Source: Pogonophryne albipinna (taxonomy: Eukaryota; Chordata; Actinopteri; Perciformes; Artedidraconidae). Taken from it: a stretch of 64,000 bases of DNA. The position numbers and the translations under genes were made by a program. The stretch is taken from NCBI GenBank assembly GCA_028583405.1, contig JAPTMU010000111.1:124001-188000 (forward strand). The letters run 5' to 3'. Position 1 is the first letter of the stretch. Each line of letters opens with the position of its first letter. The notes under the pieces were generated by a model that was not told where the DNA came from, made no database searches, and saw nothing but the letters and a program-made list of their open reading frames with translations. This document shows, one piece after another, positions 33,237-42,900 of the stretch.

Positions 33237-33688
33237 GGCTTCACAGCACAGTAGTACACAGCAGAGTCTGTCACTGCAGCAGAGGAGATCTGCAGATCCA
33301 CTCGTTGCTTTCCTTCAGACAGGTCAGTGAAGAACCTGGTGTCCGATCCAAGTGATTCTGCTTTGTTGGTGAAATTAAGCCCTGAGATAGACAGGAGGAA
33401 CTCTGGTGGTTCTCCTGGATATTGTCGACACCAGAAGAACTAATCAGTTCCAGTTGCTTCTTTGGAGTATCTGTAGGACAGAGTAACAGTGCTGCCTTCT
33501 GGACTGAACTCTTCTGTTTTGACTGGAGTCAGATCGTCACAGCTGATGCCTAAGGGAAAGATGAAATCTGTTATTTCATGTTATAAAACTTATTTTAGCA
33601 AAACCACACTCTGAAAGCAAGAGTGCAACAAACCTGAAAAGATTGCAAAACATATCAGAGAAAAAGCTGAGTTCTGCAGGGACAGCAT
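33237..33688 (-). pseudogene. TRAV: V13: A1 V segment with a TAG in the V exon
   Basis: Leader exon 33688-33634 open; V exon 33549-33237 (313 nt). Codon 36 of the exon frame is TAG (33442-33440) where V1 and V4 have TAT, just before F-F-W of framework 2. The Tyr after that Trp is also Cys here (TGG TGT CGA), a change not shared by V21 or V25. The rest matches V1 closely. RSS intact. Confidence 0.92.
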
Positions 33689-33844
33689 GTTGAATGAAGG
33701 TGATGATGATGGTCTGTGTTGAACTCTGGTGAATATGGAAGTTCCTCTCTCTTCTATAGTTCAGGAACATCTTAGCTCCTCCCTGAATCTCTCTGTCTCC
33801 TCTTAGATCTGTATTTCACTTCTCTCAGTTACACTTCCTCCTGG

Positions 33845-34400
33845 TTTTCATGTTATCCTGTGTGTCGTCTGCATAGCTATCGTAACTTATTTAATTGTTA
33901 TCCATAAACTAAGCTAGTGGAAGCATGTAGATGTAAAAGGGAAGAGGCCCCCGGATGGAGCCTTGAGGAACACCACAGGTCATATTTGTCCACTCAGATG
34001 TTAAGTTACATATAGAAACAAAGTGTTTCCTGTCCTTTCAGTAGGATTCAGACCAATAAAAACAGTGCCCGAGTCCCACCCAGTTTTCCAGAGGTCTAGT
34101 AATATGTTGTGGTCAACAGTTTCAAATGCAGCGCTGAGATCTAATAATACTGACAGTGAGATTCTGCCACTGTCTGTGTTTAAGTGGATGTCATTTAAAC
34201 GTGAATTAGAGCAGTCTCAGTGCTGTGTGACTGGAACACATCAAAACAGTTATCAAGTGCCAAAACAGCTTTTTAATTGTTAAAAAACATTTTTCCAATT
34301 ATTTTAACAGGCCTATAAATGTTCATCAGTGAAGTGCCTAGGTTTGTCTTTAAGAGTGGTTTGATGACTGCAGATTTCAGGGCCTGCGGGAATAAATATG
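33845..34400 (-). repeat. Passenger type 1 LINE fragment upstream of V13
   Basis: Same fragment as 2370-2930. It carries the small deletion 'ccagaggtctag' shared with the copies at 58210 and 63225. Confidence 0.8.
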
Positions 34401-34647
34401 AAAAACAGGAAGTGTTGGTGAAGGTCCATCAGGAGTCTGGCACATGGTGGAATGCTCTAATTGAACATTATTAGGATAAATGTGAGAGATAAATTAAAGT
34501 AACGTGGTGTTGAAGCATCAAATAAAGGAGGCCTCTCTGCTGGGGGTTGAATTGTTTGAACATTAGTTGTGTTGTTTCCCTAAGGTCTGACAGAGAGAGC
34601 CTCCCTCTGGTGGATGTTGTGCAGTGTTGTGTTGTCTTTGCTCCAGA

Positions 34648-34685
34648 GGTTTTTGTACAGAGTGTTGGTGTTTCCTGTCACTGTG
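34648..34685 (-). other. 23-type recombination signal of V14
   Basis: Consensus heptamer, spacer and nonamer. Confidence 0.95.
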
Positions 34686-35130
34686 GGCCTCAGAGCACAG
34701 TAGTACACAGCAGAGTCTGTCACTGCAGCAGAGGAGATGATCAAATTGATTCGGTTTGACTCCACTGTAATATTCAGTCCAGGGATTGGGTTAGTTACTA
34801 CAGTGCCTGAAGCAGAGTGTGAGATGAGGAACTCTGGTGGTTCTCCAGGATATTGTCGATACCAGAAGTAATAATTAGCATTAGATCCAGCTTTGTAGGA
34901 CAGAGTAACAGTGCTGCCTTCTGAACTGAACTCTTCTGTTTTGACTGGAGTCAGATCTTCACAGCTGACGCCTGAGGGAAAGAATAACTCTGTTATTTCA
35001 TGTTATAAAAGTCCTTTAAGCAGAACCACACTCAGAAAGCGTTGACACTGATGTTTTATCCAAAGTGAAACAAACCGGATAAGATTGCAAACAACATCAG
35101 AGAAAATGCTGAGTTCTGCAGGGACAGCAT
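34686..35130 (-). CDS. TRAV: V14: T-cell receptor V segment, subgroup A2, open
   Basis: Leader exon 35130-35076, intron 104 bp, V exon 34971-34686 (286 nt). Encodes SYKAGSNANYYFWYRQYPGE, HSASGTVVTNPIPGLNIT, ISSAAVTDSAVYYCALRP. Unlike V6, V10 and V18 it is not coupled to a family B gene; passenger LINE sequence lies 3' of it. Matches V22 in the duplicate. Likely functional. Confidence 0.9.
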
Positions 35131-35284
35131 GTTGAATGAAGATGATGATGATGGTCTGTGTTGAACTCTGGTGAATATGGAAGTTCCTCTCTCTTCTATA
35201 GTTCAGGAACATCTTAGCTCCTCCCTGAATCTCTCTGTCTCCTCTTAGATCTGTATTTCACTTCTCAGTTACACTTCCTCCTGG

Positions 35285-35350
35285 GTAACAGATCCAAAGG
35301 CAGTCTGTAAATAAAAAGTCAGAGGACCTAGGATTGAACCCTGTGGTACA
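35285..35350 (-). repeat. Short passenger type 2 LINE fragment
   Basis: Only about 65 bp remain. The join at about 35345 ('ggtacacactcgctaac') skips the roughly 370 bp present at 13310-13680, as expected for recombination between the two internal blocks of this fragment. It marks the copy 1/copy 2 boundary. Confidence 0.6.
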
Positions 35351-36000
35351 CACTCGCTAACATGGGACAACGTGGCAGAGAGCAGCACTCTCTGGAGCAT
35401 GTGTGTGAGTTTGTGCCGAGTACAGGGTGGAAGTTCTTCCTCCGGTTACAGAGAGACTGAATATATGAATGACCCTGGTATCCTGAACTCAGGGTTGGAG
35501 TTATGTGGGAGCCAATGGGAGCTGATCTCATAAGGAGGGTCTGAGCTCCTATGAAAGCAGGGAAGTCATACAACTGTGGGGGTCGCTAATACATAACCAA
35601 CAACCATTATTTTAATCACAAATAATGCATTTTTCAATGTAATGAGCTTTATTTATGTTAACGAGGTAAATAGGCTAAAACAAATATCACCCGTTATTAA
35701 CGTTATTACCCGGCTGTAATTTATATATTTATCTCCGCCACTAAAGTTAGTTTCAAAGACCCCATAAAGCTCGGATTATAACTTGACCCCTGCCTAAAGT
35801 CCTTCAGTTCTTCCACACACAGGGAGGACGGTCGTAAACCTTCTGCAAGTCCACAACACATTCAGATCCAGTCAGATAAATGTGATTTATTTTACAAGAA
35901 TACCTATCTTTTAATATTGAAAGAGTGTCAGACCAACATATAAATATGTATTGCAGAAATAGAGAATGAACCAGCAGTGAAGAGAAAGGAAGCCTCTGCT
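35351..36000. other. Spacer before V15
   Basis: Counterpart of 13691-14370; no gene recognised. Confidence 0.5.
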
Positions 36001-36105
36001 GGGGGCTGAGTTGTTTGAACGTTAGATGTCTTATCTCCTAAAGTCTGACAGAGAGAGACTCCCTCTGGTGGATATTGATCAGTATTGTGTTGTCTTTGCT
36101 CCAGA

Positions 36106-36143
36106 GGTTTTTGTACAGAATGTTGGTGTTTCCTGTCACTGTG
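36106..36143 (-). other. 23-type recombination signal of V15
   Basis: Consensus heptamer and nonamer; one spacer substitution not shared by V7 or V23. Confidence 0.94.
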
Positions 36144-36601
36144 GGCCTCAGAACACAGTAGTACACGGCAGAGTCTGTCACTGCAGCAGAGGAGATCTGC
36201 AGAGGAACTGATGTCTCGTTGATTGTAGCATCAAATTTGTCTTTCTGGAACTCTGCAGCATTAACTCGAGTTCCTACGTAACGCATCAACATGTACTTTG
36301 GGTAACCATTGACTTCTTGTTTGTACCAGAACAGATAGGCTGTATTAGATGTCTTAAATGTGCAGCCAAGTGTAACTGTGTCTCCTTCAGTAGCGCTGAC
36401 TTCTCCTGTCGTCTGGGTCACTGTGTCTTGTCCTTTACACTCTGGGGAAGGAGGGACCATGCAGAGGAAGAGATTAATCAATACAGATGATGGATTAAAG
36501 GAGAACAATCAGTAGCTTTAAACAGTTACCTAGAAACATGTTGTAGTTTCTATCTTACCAAAAGAGAGAGCAGCAAGAATAATCCACAGCCAATGTTCCA
36601 T
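36144..36601 (-). CDS. TRAV: V15: T-cell receptor V segment, family C, open
   Basis: Leader exon 36601-36559 (MEHWLWIILAALSFG; codon 4 is TGG), intron 117 bp, V exon 36441-36144 (298 nt). Differs from V7 by a few residues (SATEGD, RYVGT, INETS) and ends CVLRP instead of CALKP. Canonical Cys pair, WYKQEVNGYP. It is the intact counterpart of V23. Likely functional. Confidence 0.9.
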
Positions 36602-36824
36602 CTCTACAACAAGGTTTAAATCAGCAGCAGGAAGTAGCTGATGTTCAGCATTCAGTGTGAGGATGGTTCTCTTCACAGCAGCACTTATTATTGACTTGAA
36701 GGTTGAACACAGTGCAGAAGACGTGCACCGCCTACTTGATAATGTGGCCCTCTAGTGGAGGTGAACAGCTCAGTACAACAGTGTGGAGAAAAGGCTTCCA
36801 GCAGCTTGTCAGTGTGTCAGCTGG

Positions 36825-36862
36825 TGTTTTTGTACAGAGTGTTGGTGTTTCCTGTCACTGTG
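36825..36862 (-). other. 23-type recombination signal of V16
   Basis: Heptamer CACAGTG; nonamer ACAAAAACA as in V8 and V24. Confidence 0.93.
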
Positions 36863-37302
36863 GGCCTCACAGCACAGTAGAACACAGCAGAGTCTGTCAC
36901 TGCAGCAGAGGAGATGCTCTGATTGATTTGGTTTGACTCCACTTTAATCTTCAGTCCAGGGATCAGATTATTCATAATGTTTCCATTTCCTAAATGAAAG
37001 ATGATGAACTCTGGTGGTTCTCCTGGATATTGTCGATACCAGTAAAACTCATCACCACCAGCTGCTTGTTTGGAGTATCTGTAGGACAGAGTAACAGAGC
37101 TGCCTTCTGGACTGAACTCTTCTCTCTGTAATGCAGTGAGATCTTCACAGCTGACCCCTGAAGAGAGGAGTAATTCAAAAGACTCAGTTAATAGATCACA
37201 TTTGATCAGCATTAGAAGTTAACGTCCTCATGCAGAATGTTACGTACCTCTTAGAATGGAAACTAATAGTAGGGAATGTAAATAATAGTCTAATGACAGC
37301 AT
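36863..37302 (-). CDS. TRAV: V16: T-cell receptor V segment, subgroup A5, open
   Basis: Leader exon 37302-37248, intron 90 bp, V exon 37157-36863 (295 nt). Reads RYSKQAAGGDEFYWYRQ and SNQINQSISSAAVTDSAVFYCAVRP; the Gln in INQS is Leu in V8 and V24. Leader and 5' flank are of the 'gatcagcat...cgtcctcatg' type, shared with V8 except one base. Likely functional. Confidence 0.9.
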
Positions 37303-37454
37303 GTTGAATGAAGGTGATTATGATGGTCTGTGTTGAACTCTGGTGAATATGGAAGTTCCTCTCTCTTCTATAGTTCAGGAACATCTTAGCTCCTCCCTGA
37401 ATCTCTCTGTCTCCTCTTAGATCTGTATTTCACTTCCCAGTTACACTTCCTCCT

Positions 37455-38015
37455 GGTTTTCATGTTATCACGTGTGTGTCGTCTGCATAGCTATGGTAAC
37501 TTATTTAATTGTTATCCATTAACTAAGCCATTGGAAGCATGTAGATGTTAAAGAGAAGAGTCCCCAGGATGGAGCCTTGAGGAACACCACAGGTAATATT
37601 TGTCCACTCAGTTGTTTAGTTACCTATAGAAACAAAGTTGTTCCTGTCCTTTCAGTAGGATTCAGACCAATAAAAACAGTGCCAGAGTCCCACTCAGTTT
37701 TCCAGTCGGTCTGGTAATATGTTGAGGTCAACAGTTTCAAATGCAGCGCTGAGATCTTATAATACTGACAGTGAGATTCTGCCACTGTCTGTGTTTAAGT
37801 GGATGTCATTAAAACGTTAATTAGAGCAGTCTCAGTGCTGTGTGACTGGAACACATCAAAACAGTTATCAAGTGCCAAAATAGCTTTTTAATTGTTAAAA
37901 AACATTTTTCCAATTATTTTAACCGGCCTATAAATGTTCATCAGTGAAGCGCCTAGGTTTGTCTTTAAGAGTGGTTTGATGACTGCAGATTTCAGGGCCT
38001 GTGGGAAAAAATATG
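37455..38015 (-). repeat. Passenger type 1 LINE fragment upstream of V16
   Basis: Same fragment and orientation as 2370-2930. Confidence 0.8.
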
Positions 38016-38262
38016 AAAAACAGGAAGTGTTGGTGAAGGTCCATCAGGAGTCTGGCACCTGGTCGAATGCTCTAATTGAACATTATTAGGATAAATGTGA
38101 GAGATAAATTAAAGTAACGTGGTGTTGAAGCATCAAATAAAGGAGGCCTCTCTGCTGGGGGTTGAGTTGTTTGAACATTAGTTGTGTTGTTTCCCTAAAG
38201 TCTAACAGAGAGAGACTCCCTCTGGTGGATGCTGTGCAGTATTGTGTTGTCTTTGCTCCAAA

Positions 38263-38300
38263 GGTTTTTGGACAGAGTGTTGGTGTTTCCTGTCACTGTG
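38263..38300 (-). other. Recombination signal of V17 with an altered nonamer
   Basis: Heptamer CACAGTG; nonamer CCAAAAACC (first A changed to C). The A-rich core is kept, so moderate activity is likely. Confidence 0.92.
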
Positions 38301-38729
38301 GGCTGCAGAGCACAGTAGTACACAGCAGAGTCAGACAGCTGAAGCTTCTGGATCTTCAGAGGAACGGATCTTAAGCTTGAATCCAGTGTGGATGAGAATC
38401 TGTCCTCGTCCTCTGTTTTCCCCGTGCCGATCTTAAAGCGGCTCAGGATGAATGTGGGGCTGTTGTCTCCGTGCTGTTTGTACCAGAAGAGATATTCATT
38501 TGATGAAGTGCTGTTATAGTGACAGCCAAGTGTTACTGCCTCTCCTTTAGTAGCAGTCTTTTCTGCTTCAGGTTGCAGCACGTTGTCTCTTTGGGCTCTG
38601 CATTCTGTAAAACAGCAACAAACAGTATCAGGGACATGTTAGAGAATCATCTCAATGTTGGAATGATATCTAAGAGTTCATACCAAGACTCATAGCAGCC
38701 AGCAACACTGAGATAACCAGATGCATCAT
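38301..38729 (-). CDS. TRAV: V17: T-cell receptor V segment, family B, open
   Basis: Leader exon 38729-38684 (46 nt), V exon 38604-38301 (304 nt). CDR1 reads NSTSSNEY, intermediate between V5 and V9. Canonical Cys pair, DSAVYYCALQP end. Tightly paired with V18 upstream. Likely functional. Confidence 0.9.
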
Positions 38730-38855
38730 ATCTGCAGGTTGAGAAACTCTGAGCTACACCGAGTATAAAGAGGACTCATAAACTCTGCTGAAGTCTGATG
38801 GAGAGAGACTCCCTCTGGTGGATGTTGTGCAGTATTGTGTTGTCTTTGCTCCAGA

Positions 38856-38893
38856 GGTTTTTGTACAGAGTGTTGGGGTTTCCTGTCACTGTG
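38856..38893 (-). other. 23-type recombination signal of V18
   Basis: Consensus heptamer and nonamer; one spacer substitution. Confidence 0.94.
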
Positions 38894-39338
38894 GGCGTCA
38901 GAGCACAGTAGTACACAGCAGAGTCTGTCACTGCAGCAGAGGAGATGATCAAATTGATTCGGTTTGACTCCACTGTAATATTCAGTCCAAGGATTGGGTT
39001 AGTTCCTACAGTGCCTGAAGCAGAGTGTGAGATGAGGAACTCTGGTGGTTCTCCAGGATATTGTCGATACCAGAAGTAATAATTAGCATTAGATCCAGCT
39101 TTGTAGGACAGAGTAACAGAGCTGCCTTCTGAACTGAACTCTTCGGTTTTGATTGGAGTCAGATCTTCACAGCTGACGCCTGAGGGAAAGATTAACTCTG
39201 TTATTTCATGTTATAAAAGTCCTTTTAGCAGAACCACACTCAGAAAGCAATGATACTGATGTTTTATCCAAAGTGAAACTAACCGGATAAGATTGCAAAC
39301 AACATCAGAGAAAATTCTGAGTTCTGCAGGGACAGCAT
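38894..39338 (-). CDS. TRAV: V18: T-cell receptor V segment, subgroup A2, open
   Basis: Leader exon 39338-39284 (MLSLQNSEFSLMLF), intron 104 bp, V exon 39179-38894 (286 nt). Framework 2 WYRQYPGEPPEF, end CALTP. Duplicate of V10, but with the normal heptamer and the conserved framework 2 Arg. The LTR element sits about 240 bp upstream of its leader, just beyond the conserved promoter block. Likely functional. Confidence 0.9.
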
Positions 39339-39491
39339 GTTGAATGAAGGTGATGATGATGGTCTGTGTTGAACTCTGGTGAATATGGAAGTTTCTCTCT
39401 CTTCTATAGTTCAGGAACATCTTAGCTCCTCCCTGAATCTCTCTGTCTCCTCTTAGATCTGTATTTCATTTCTCAGTTACACTTCCTCCTG

Positions 39492-39578
39492 GTTTTCATG
39501 TTATCACGTGTGTGTCATCTGCATAGCTATGGTAACTTATTTAAATCTTATCCATTAACTAATCTACTGGAAGCATGT
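39492..39578 (-). repeat. Passenger type 1 LINE fragment, left of the LTR element
   Basis: Resumes at 44548 after the LTR element with CATGT duplicated. Confidence 0.8.
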
Positions 39579-39948
39579 TGTCAGGATTCTCTTATGTTGT
39601 TTTGGATGTTTTGGGTGTTTGATGTCATGTTTTCCTCCCTGGTTATTGTCTGGTCCTTTTCCCTGTGTGTTTTCCTCCCGTCGTTAGTTCCCTGGTGTGT
39701 CTGGTTATATGATTGTGTTCACCTGTGGCCCTTGTGTTTCTCCTCCCCTGCCCAGCTGTTTCTCGTCCCTTGATTACCCCTCCCTGTATTTAGTCGTGTC
39801 TCTTCCTGTGTTCAGTGTTGGTGCTTCTTTCGTTGTGACTGAGTTCACCGGTGAGTGTTCTGTTTTGTCGATGGTATTAGTTATCCTTGAAATAAAGGTT
39901 TTCACTTTAATCTGCATTTGGGTCCTGCTTGCTGCACACACCGTGATA
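39579..39948 (+). repeat. 5' LTR of the repeat-ORF element
   Basis: Starts TGTCAGGATTC; an AATAAA signal lies at 39890-39895. It ends CGTGATA where the 3' LTR ends CGTGACA. Confidence 0.93.
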
Positions 39949-39965
39949 GAAAGCACCAACCACTA

Positions 39966-42900
39966 ATGGACCCAGCAGATGATCCATGGGAGGTTGAATT
40001 ACAGCATTTCACCTTCTATCTGGCTTGCTGCTTCGATTGGTGGAAGGAAGCGTCCAGTGTTCGGCAGAAGAGGGCCGCTCTGGGAGAGGCGCTCCAGTTG
40101 GCAGCAGAGAAACCATGTTTTGTGGAATTCTTACCTGACTGGATTTTGGACTTCCTTTCAACATGTGATTCCTGGCATGCTAGCTCCCTGTCTTCCAAAT
40201 CCCAACCTGGCACCATACGCCTCGCTGGGATCCGTCTGGGGTTAACCCATGCTTCTGGCCCAGTTCCTGCTCCTGTTCAGGAGTCGTATGCTGGATCTCG
40301 TCTGGCTTTGGGAGGTCCACGGAGTATTCAGGCGGCTGCTAAGAGGAGTCGTCGCAAGGCCAGACTAGCAGCCCGGGCTCCAGCAGCCATGGTCCCGGCC
40401 CCAGTTCTGGCCCCAGCAGCCATGGTCCCGGCCCCAGTGCTGGCCCCAGCAGCCATGGTTCCGGCCCCAGTTCCGACTCCAGCACCTCGTCTCCTGCTGG
40501 CTACCCAGCCGACGCCAGCTCCCCGTGCCCTGTCGGCGTACCGGCCGACTCCAGCACCTCGTCTCCTGCTGGCTCCCCAGCCGACGCCAGCTCCCCAAGT
40601 CCTGTCGGCGTACCGGCCGACTCCAGCACCTCGTCTCCTGCTGGCTCCCCAGCCGACGCCAGCTCCCCGTGTCCTGTCGGCGTACCGGCCGACTCCAGCA
40701 CCTCGTCTCCTGCTGGCTCCCCAGCCGACGCCAGCTCCCCGAGTCCTGTCGGCGTACCGGCCGACTCCAGCACCTCGTCTCCTGTTGGCTCTCCAGCCAA
40801 CACCAGCTCCCCGAGTCCTGTCGCCGTACCGACCGACACAAGTCCCCTTTCCAGTTCCCTCTCGAGTCCCCTCTCCAGTCCCCTCTCCAGTCCCCTCTCC
40901 AGTTCCCTCTCGAGTCCCCTCTCCAGTCCCCTCTCCAGTCCCCTCTCCAATTCCCTCTCCAGTTCCCTCTCTAGTCTCCTCTCAAGTTCCCTCTCGAGTT
41001 CCCTTTCTAGTCCCCTCTCGAGTCCCCTCTCCAGTTCCCTCTCTAGTTCCCTCTCGAGTCCCCTCTCCAGTTCCCTCTCCAGTTCCCTCTCTAGTCCTCT
41101 CTCGAGTCCCCTCTCAAGTCTCGTCTCGAGTCCCCTCTCTAGTCCCCTCTCTAGTCCCCTCTCGAGTCCCCTCTCGAGTCCCCTCTCGAGTTCCCTCTCG
41201 AGTACCCTCTCTAGTCCCCTCTCGAGGTCCCTCTCAAGTCCTCTCTCGAGGTCCCTCTCAAGTCCTCTCTCGAGGTCCCTCTCAAGTCCTCTCTCCAGTT
41301 CCCTCTCCAGTTCCCTCTCTAGTCCTCTCTCGAGTCCCCTCTCTAGTCCCGTCTCGAGTTCCCTCTCTAGTCCCCTCTCTAGTCCCCTCTCGAGTCCCCT
41401 CTCGAGTTCCCTCTCGAGTCCCCTCTCTAGTCCCCTCTCGAGTCCCCTCTCGAGGTCCCTCTCAAGTCCTCTCTCGAGGTCCCTCTCAAGTCCTCTCTCA
41501 AGTCTCCTCTCAAGTTCCTACCCGAGTCCCCTCTCAAGTAACCTCTCCAGTCCCCTCTCCAGTCCCCTCTCCAGTTCCCTCTCCAGTCTCCTCTCGAGTC
41601 CCCTCTCCAGTCTCCTCTCGAGTCCCCTCTCCAGTTCCCTCTCGAGTCCCCTCTCCAGTTCCCTCTCCAGTCTCCTCTCGAGTCCCTTCTCCAGTTCCCT
41701 CTCGAGTCCCCTCTCGAGTCCCCTCTCCAGTTCCCTCTCGAGTCCCCTCTCGAGTCCCCTCTCCAGTTCCCTCTCCAGTTCCCTCTCCAGTTCCCTCTCC
41801 AGTTCCCTCTCGAGTCCCCTCTCCAGTTCCCTCTCGAGTCCCCTCTCCAGTTTCCTCTCGAGTCCCCTCTCCAGTTCCCTCTCGAGTCTCCTCTCCAGTT
41901 CCCTCTCCAGTCTCCTCTCGAGTCCCTTCTCCAGTTCCCTCTCGAGTCCCCTCTCCAGTTCCCTCTCCAGTTCCCTCTCCAGTTCCCTCTCGAGTCCCCT
42001 CTCGAGTCCCCTCTCGAGTCCCCTCTCAAGTCCTCTCTCAAGTCTCCTCTCAAGTTCCTACCCGAGTCCCCTCTCAAGTAACCTCTCCAGTCCCCTCTCC
42101 AGTCCCCTCTCCAGTCCCCTCTCCAGTTCCCTCTCGAGTCTCCTCTCCAGTTCCCTCTCCAGTCTCCTCTCGAGTCCCCTCTCCAGTTCCCTCTCGAGTC
42201 CCCTCTCCAGTTCCCTCTCCAGTCTCCTCTCGAGTCCCTTCTCCAGTTCCCTCTCGAGTCTCCTCTCGAGTCCCCTCTCCAGTTCCCTCTCGAGTCCCCT
42301 CTCGAGTCCCCTCTCGAGTCCCCTCTCCAGTTCCCTCTCCAGTTCCCTCTCCAGTTCCCTCTCGAGTCCCCTCTCCAGTTCCCTCTCCAGTCTCCTCTCG
42401 AGTCCCCTCTCCAGTTTCCTCTCGAGTCCCCTCTCCAGTTCCCTCTCGAGTCTCCTCTCCAGTTCCCTCTCCAGTCTCCTCTCGAGTCCCTTCTCCAGTT
42501 CCCTCTCGAGTCCCCTCTCCAGTTCCCTCTCCAGTTCCCTCTCGAGTCCCCTCTCGAGTCCCCTCTCCAGTTCCTTCTCGAGTCTCCTCTCGAGTTCCCT
42601 CTCTAGTCTCCTCTCGAGTCCCCTCTCCAGTTCCCTCTCGAGTTCCCTCTCGAGTCCCCTCTCGAGTTCCCTCTCGAGTCCCCTCTCCAGTTCCCTCTCC
42701 AGTTCCCTCTCGAGTCCCCTCTCCAGTTCCCTCTCAAGTCCCTACCCAAGTGTCGTTGGAGGTTCCGCTGGGGGTCCTGCCAACTCTTTGTCTTGTCCCG
42801 TTGGAGGCCCCGCCGACTACTCTCCTGCCGGGGGTCCTGCCAACCCAGTGTCCTGTGCCGTTGGAGGCCCCGCCGACTACTCTCCTGCCGGGGGTCCTGC

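Larger units (their letters stand above)
13680..35345. repeat. Segmental duplication, copy 1
   Basis: About 21.7 kb carrying V7-V14, the nested LINEs, the TA-flanked element and the hAT-like element. Copy 2 is 35346-59710 and copy 3 starts at 59711. Corresponding open frames are identical or nearly so in sequence and order. The offset is about 21,658 bp on the left part, 26,621 bp in the middle and 24,366 bp on the right; the steps are explained by copy-specific insertions. The boundary lies in passenger type 2 sequence. Confidence 0.85.

Noticed and set aside
41427..42077. 216-codon minus-strand frame of RGDSRGNW repeats, and other alternate-frame ORFs in 40.5-43.8 kb
   Set aside because: Shadow frames created by repeat units divisible by three. 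They also warn that the plus-strand ORF's openness is weak evidence for translation.
40845..42757. CRISPR-like array
   Set aside because: Units are contiguous 12-bp repeats without spacers, in a vertebrate genome.
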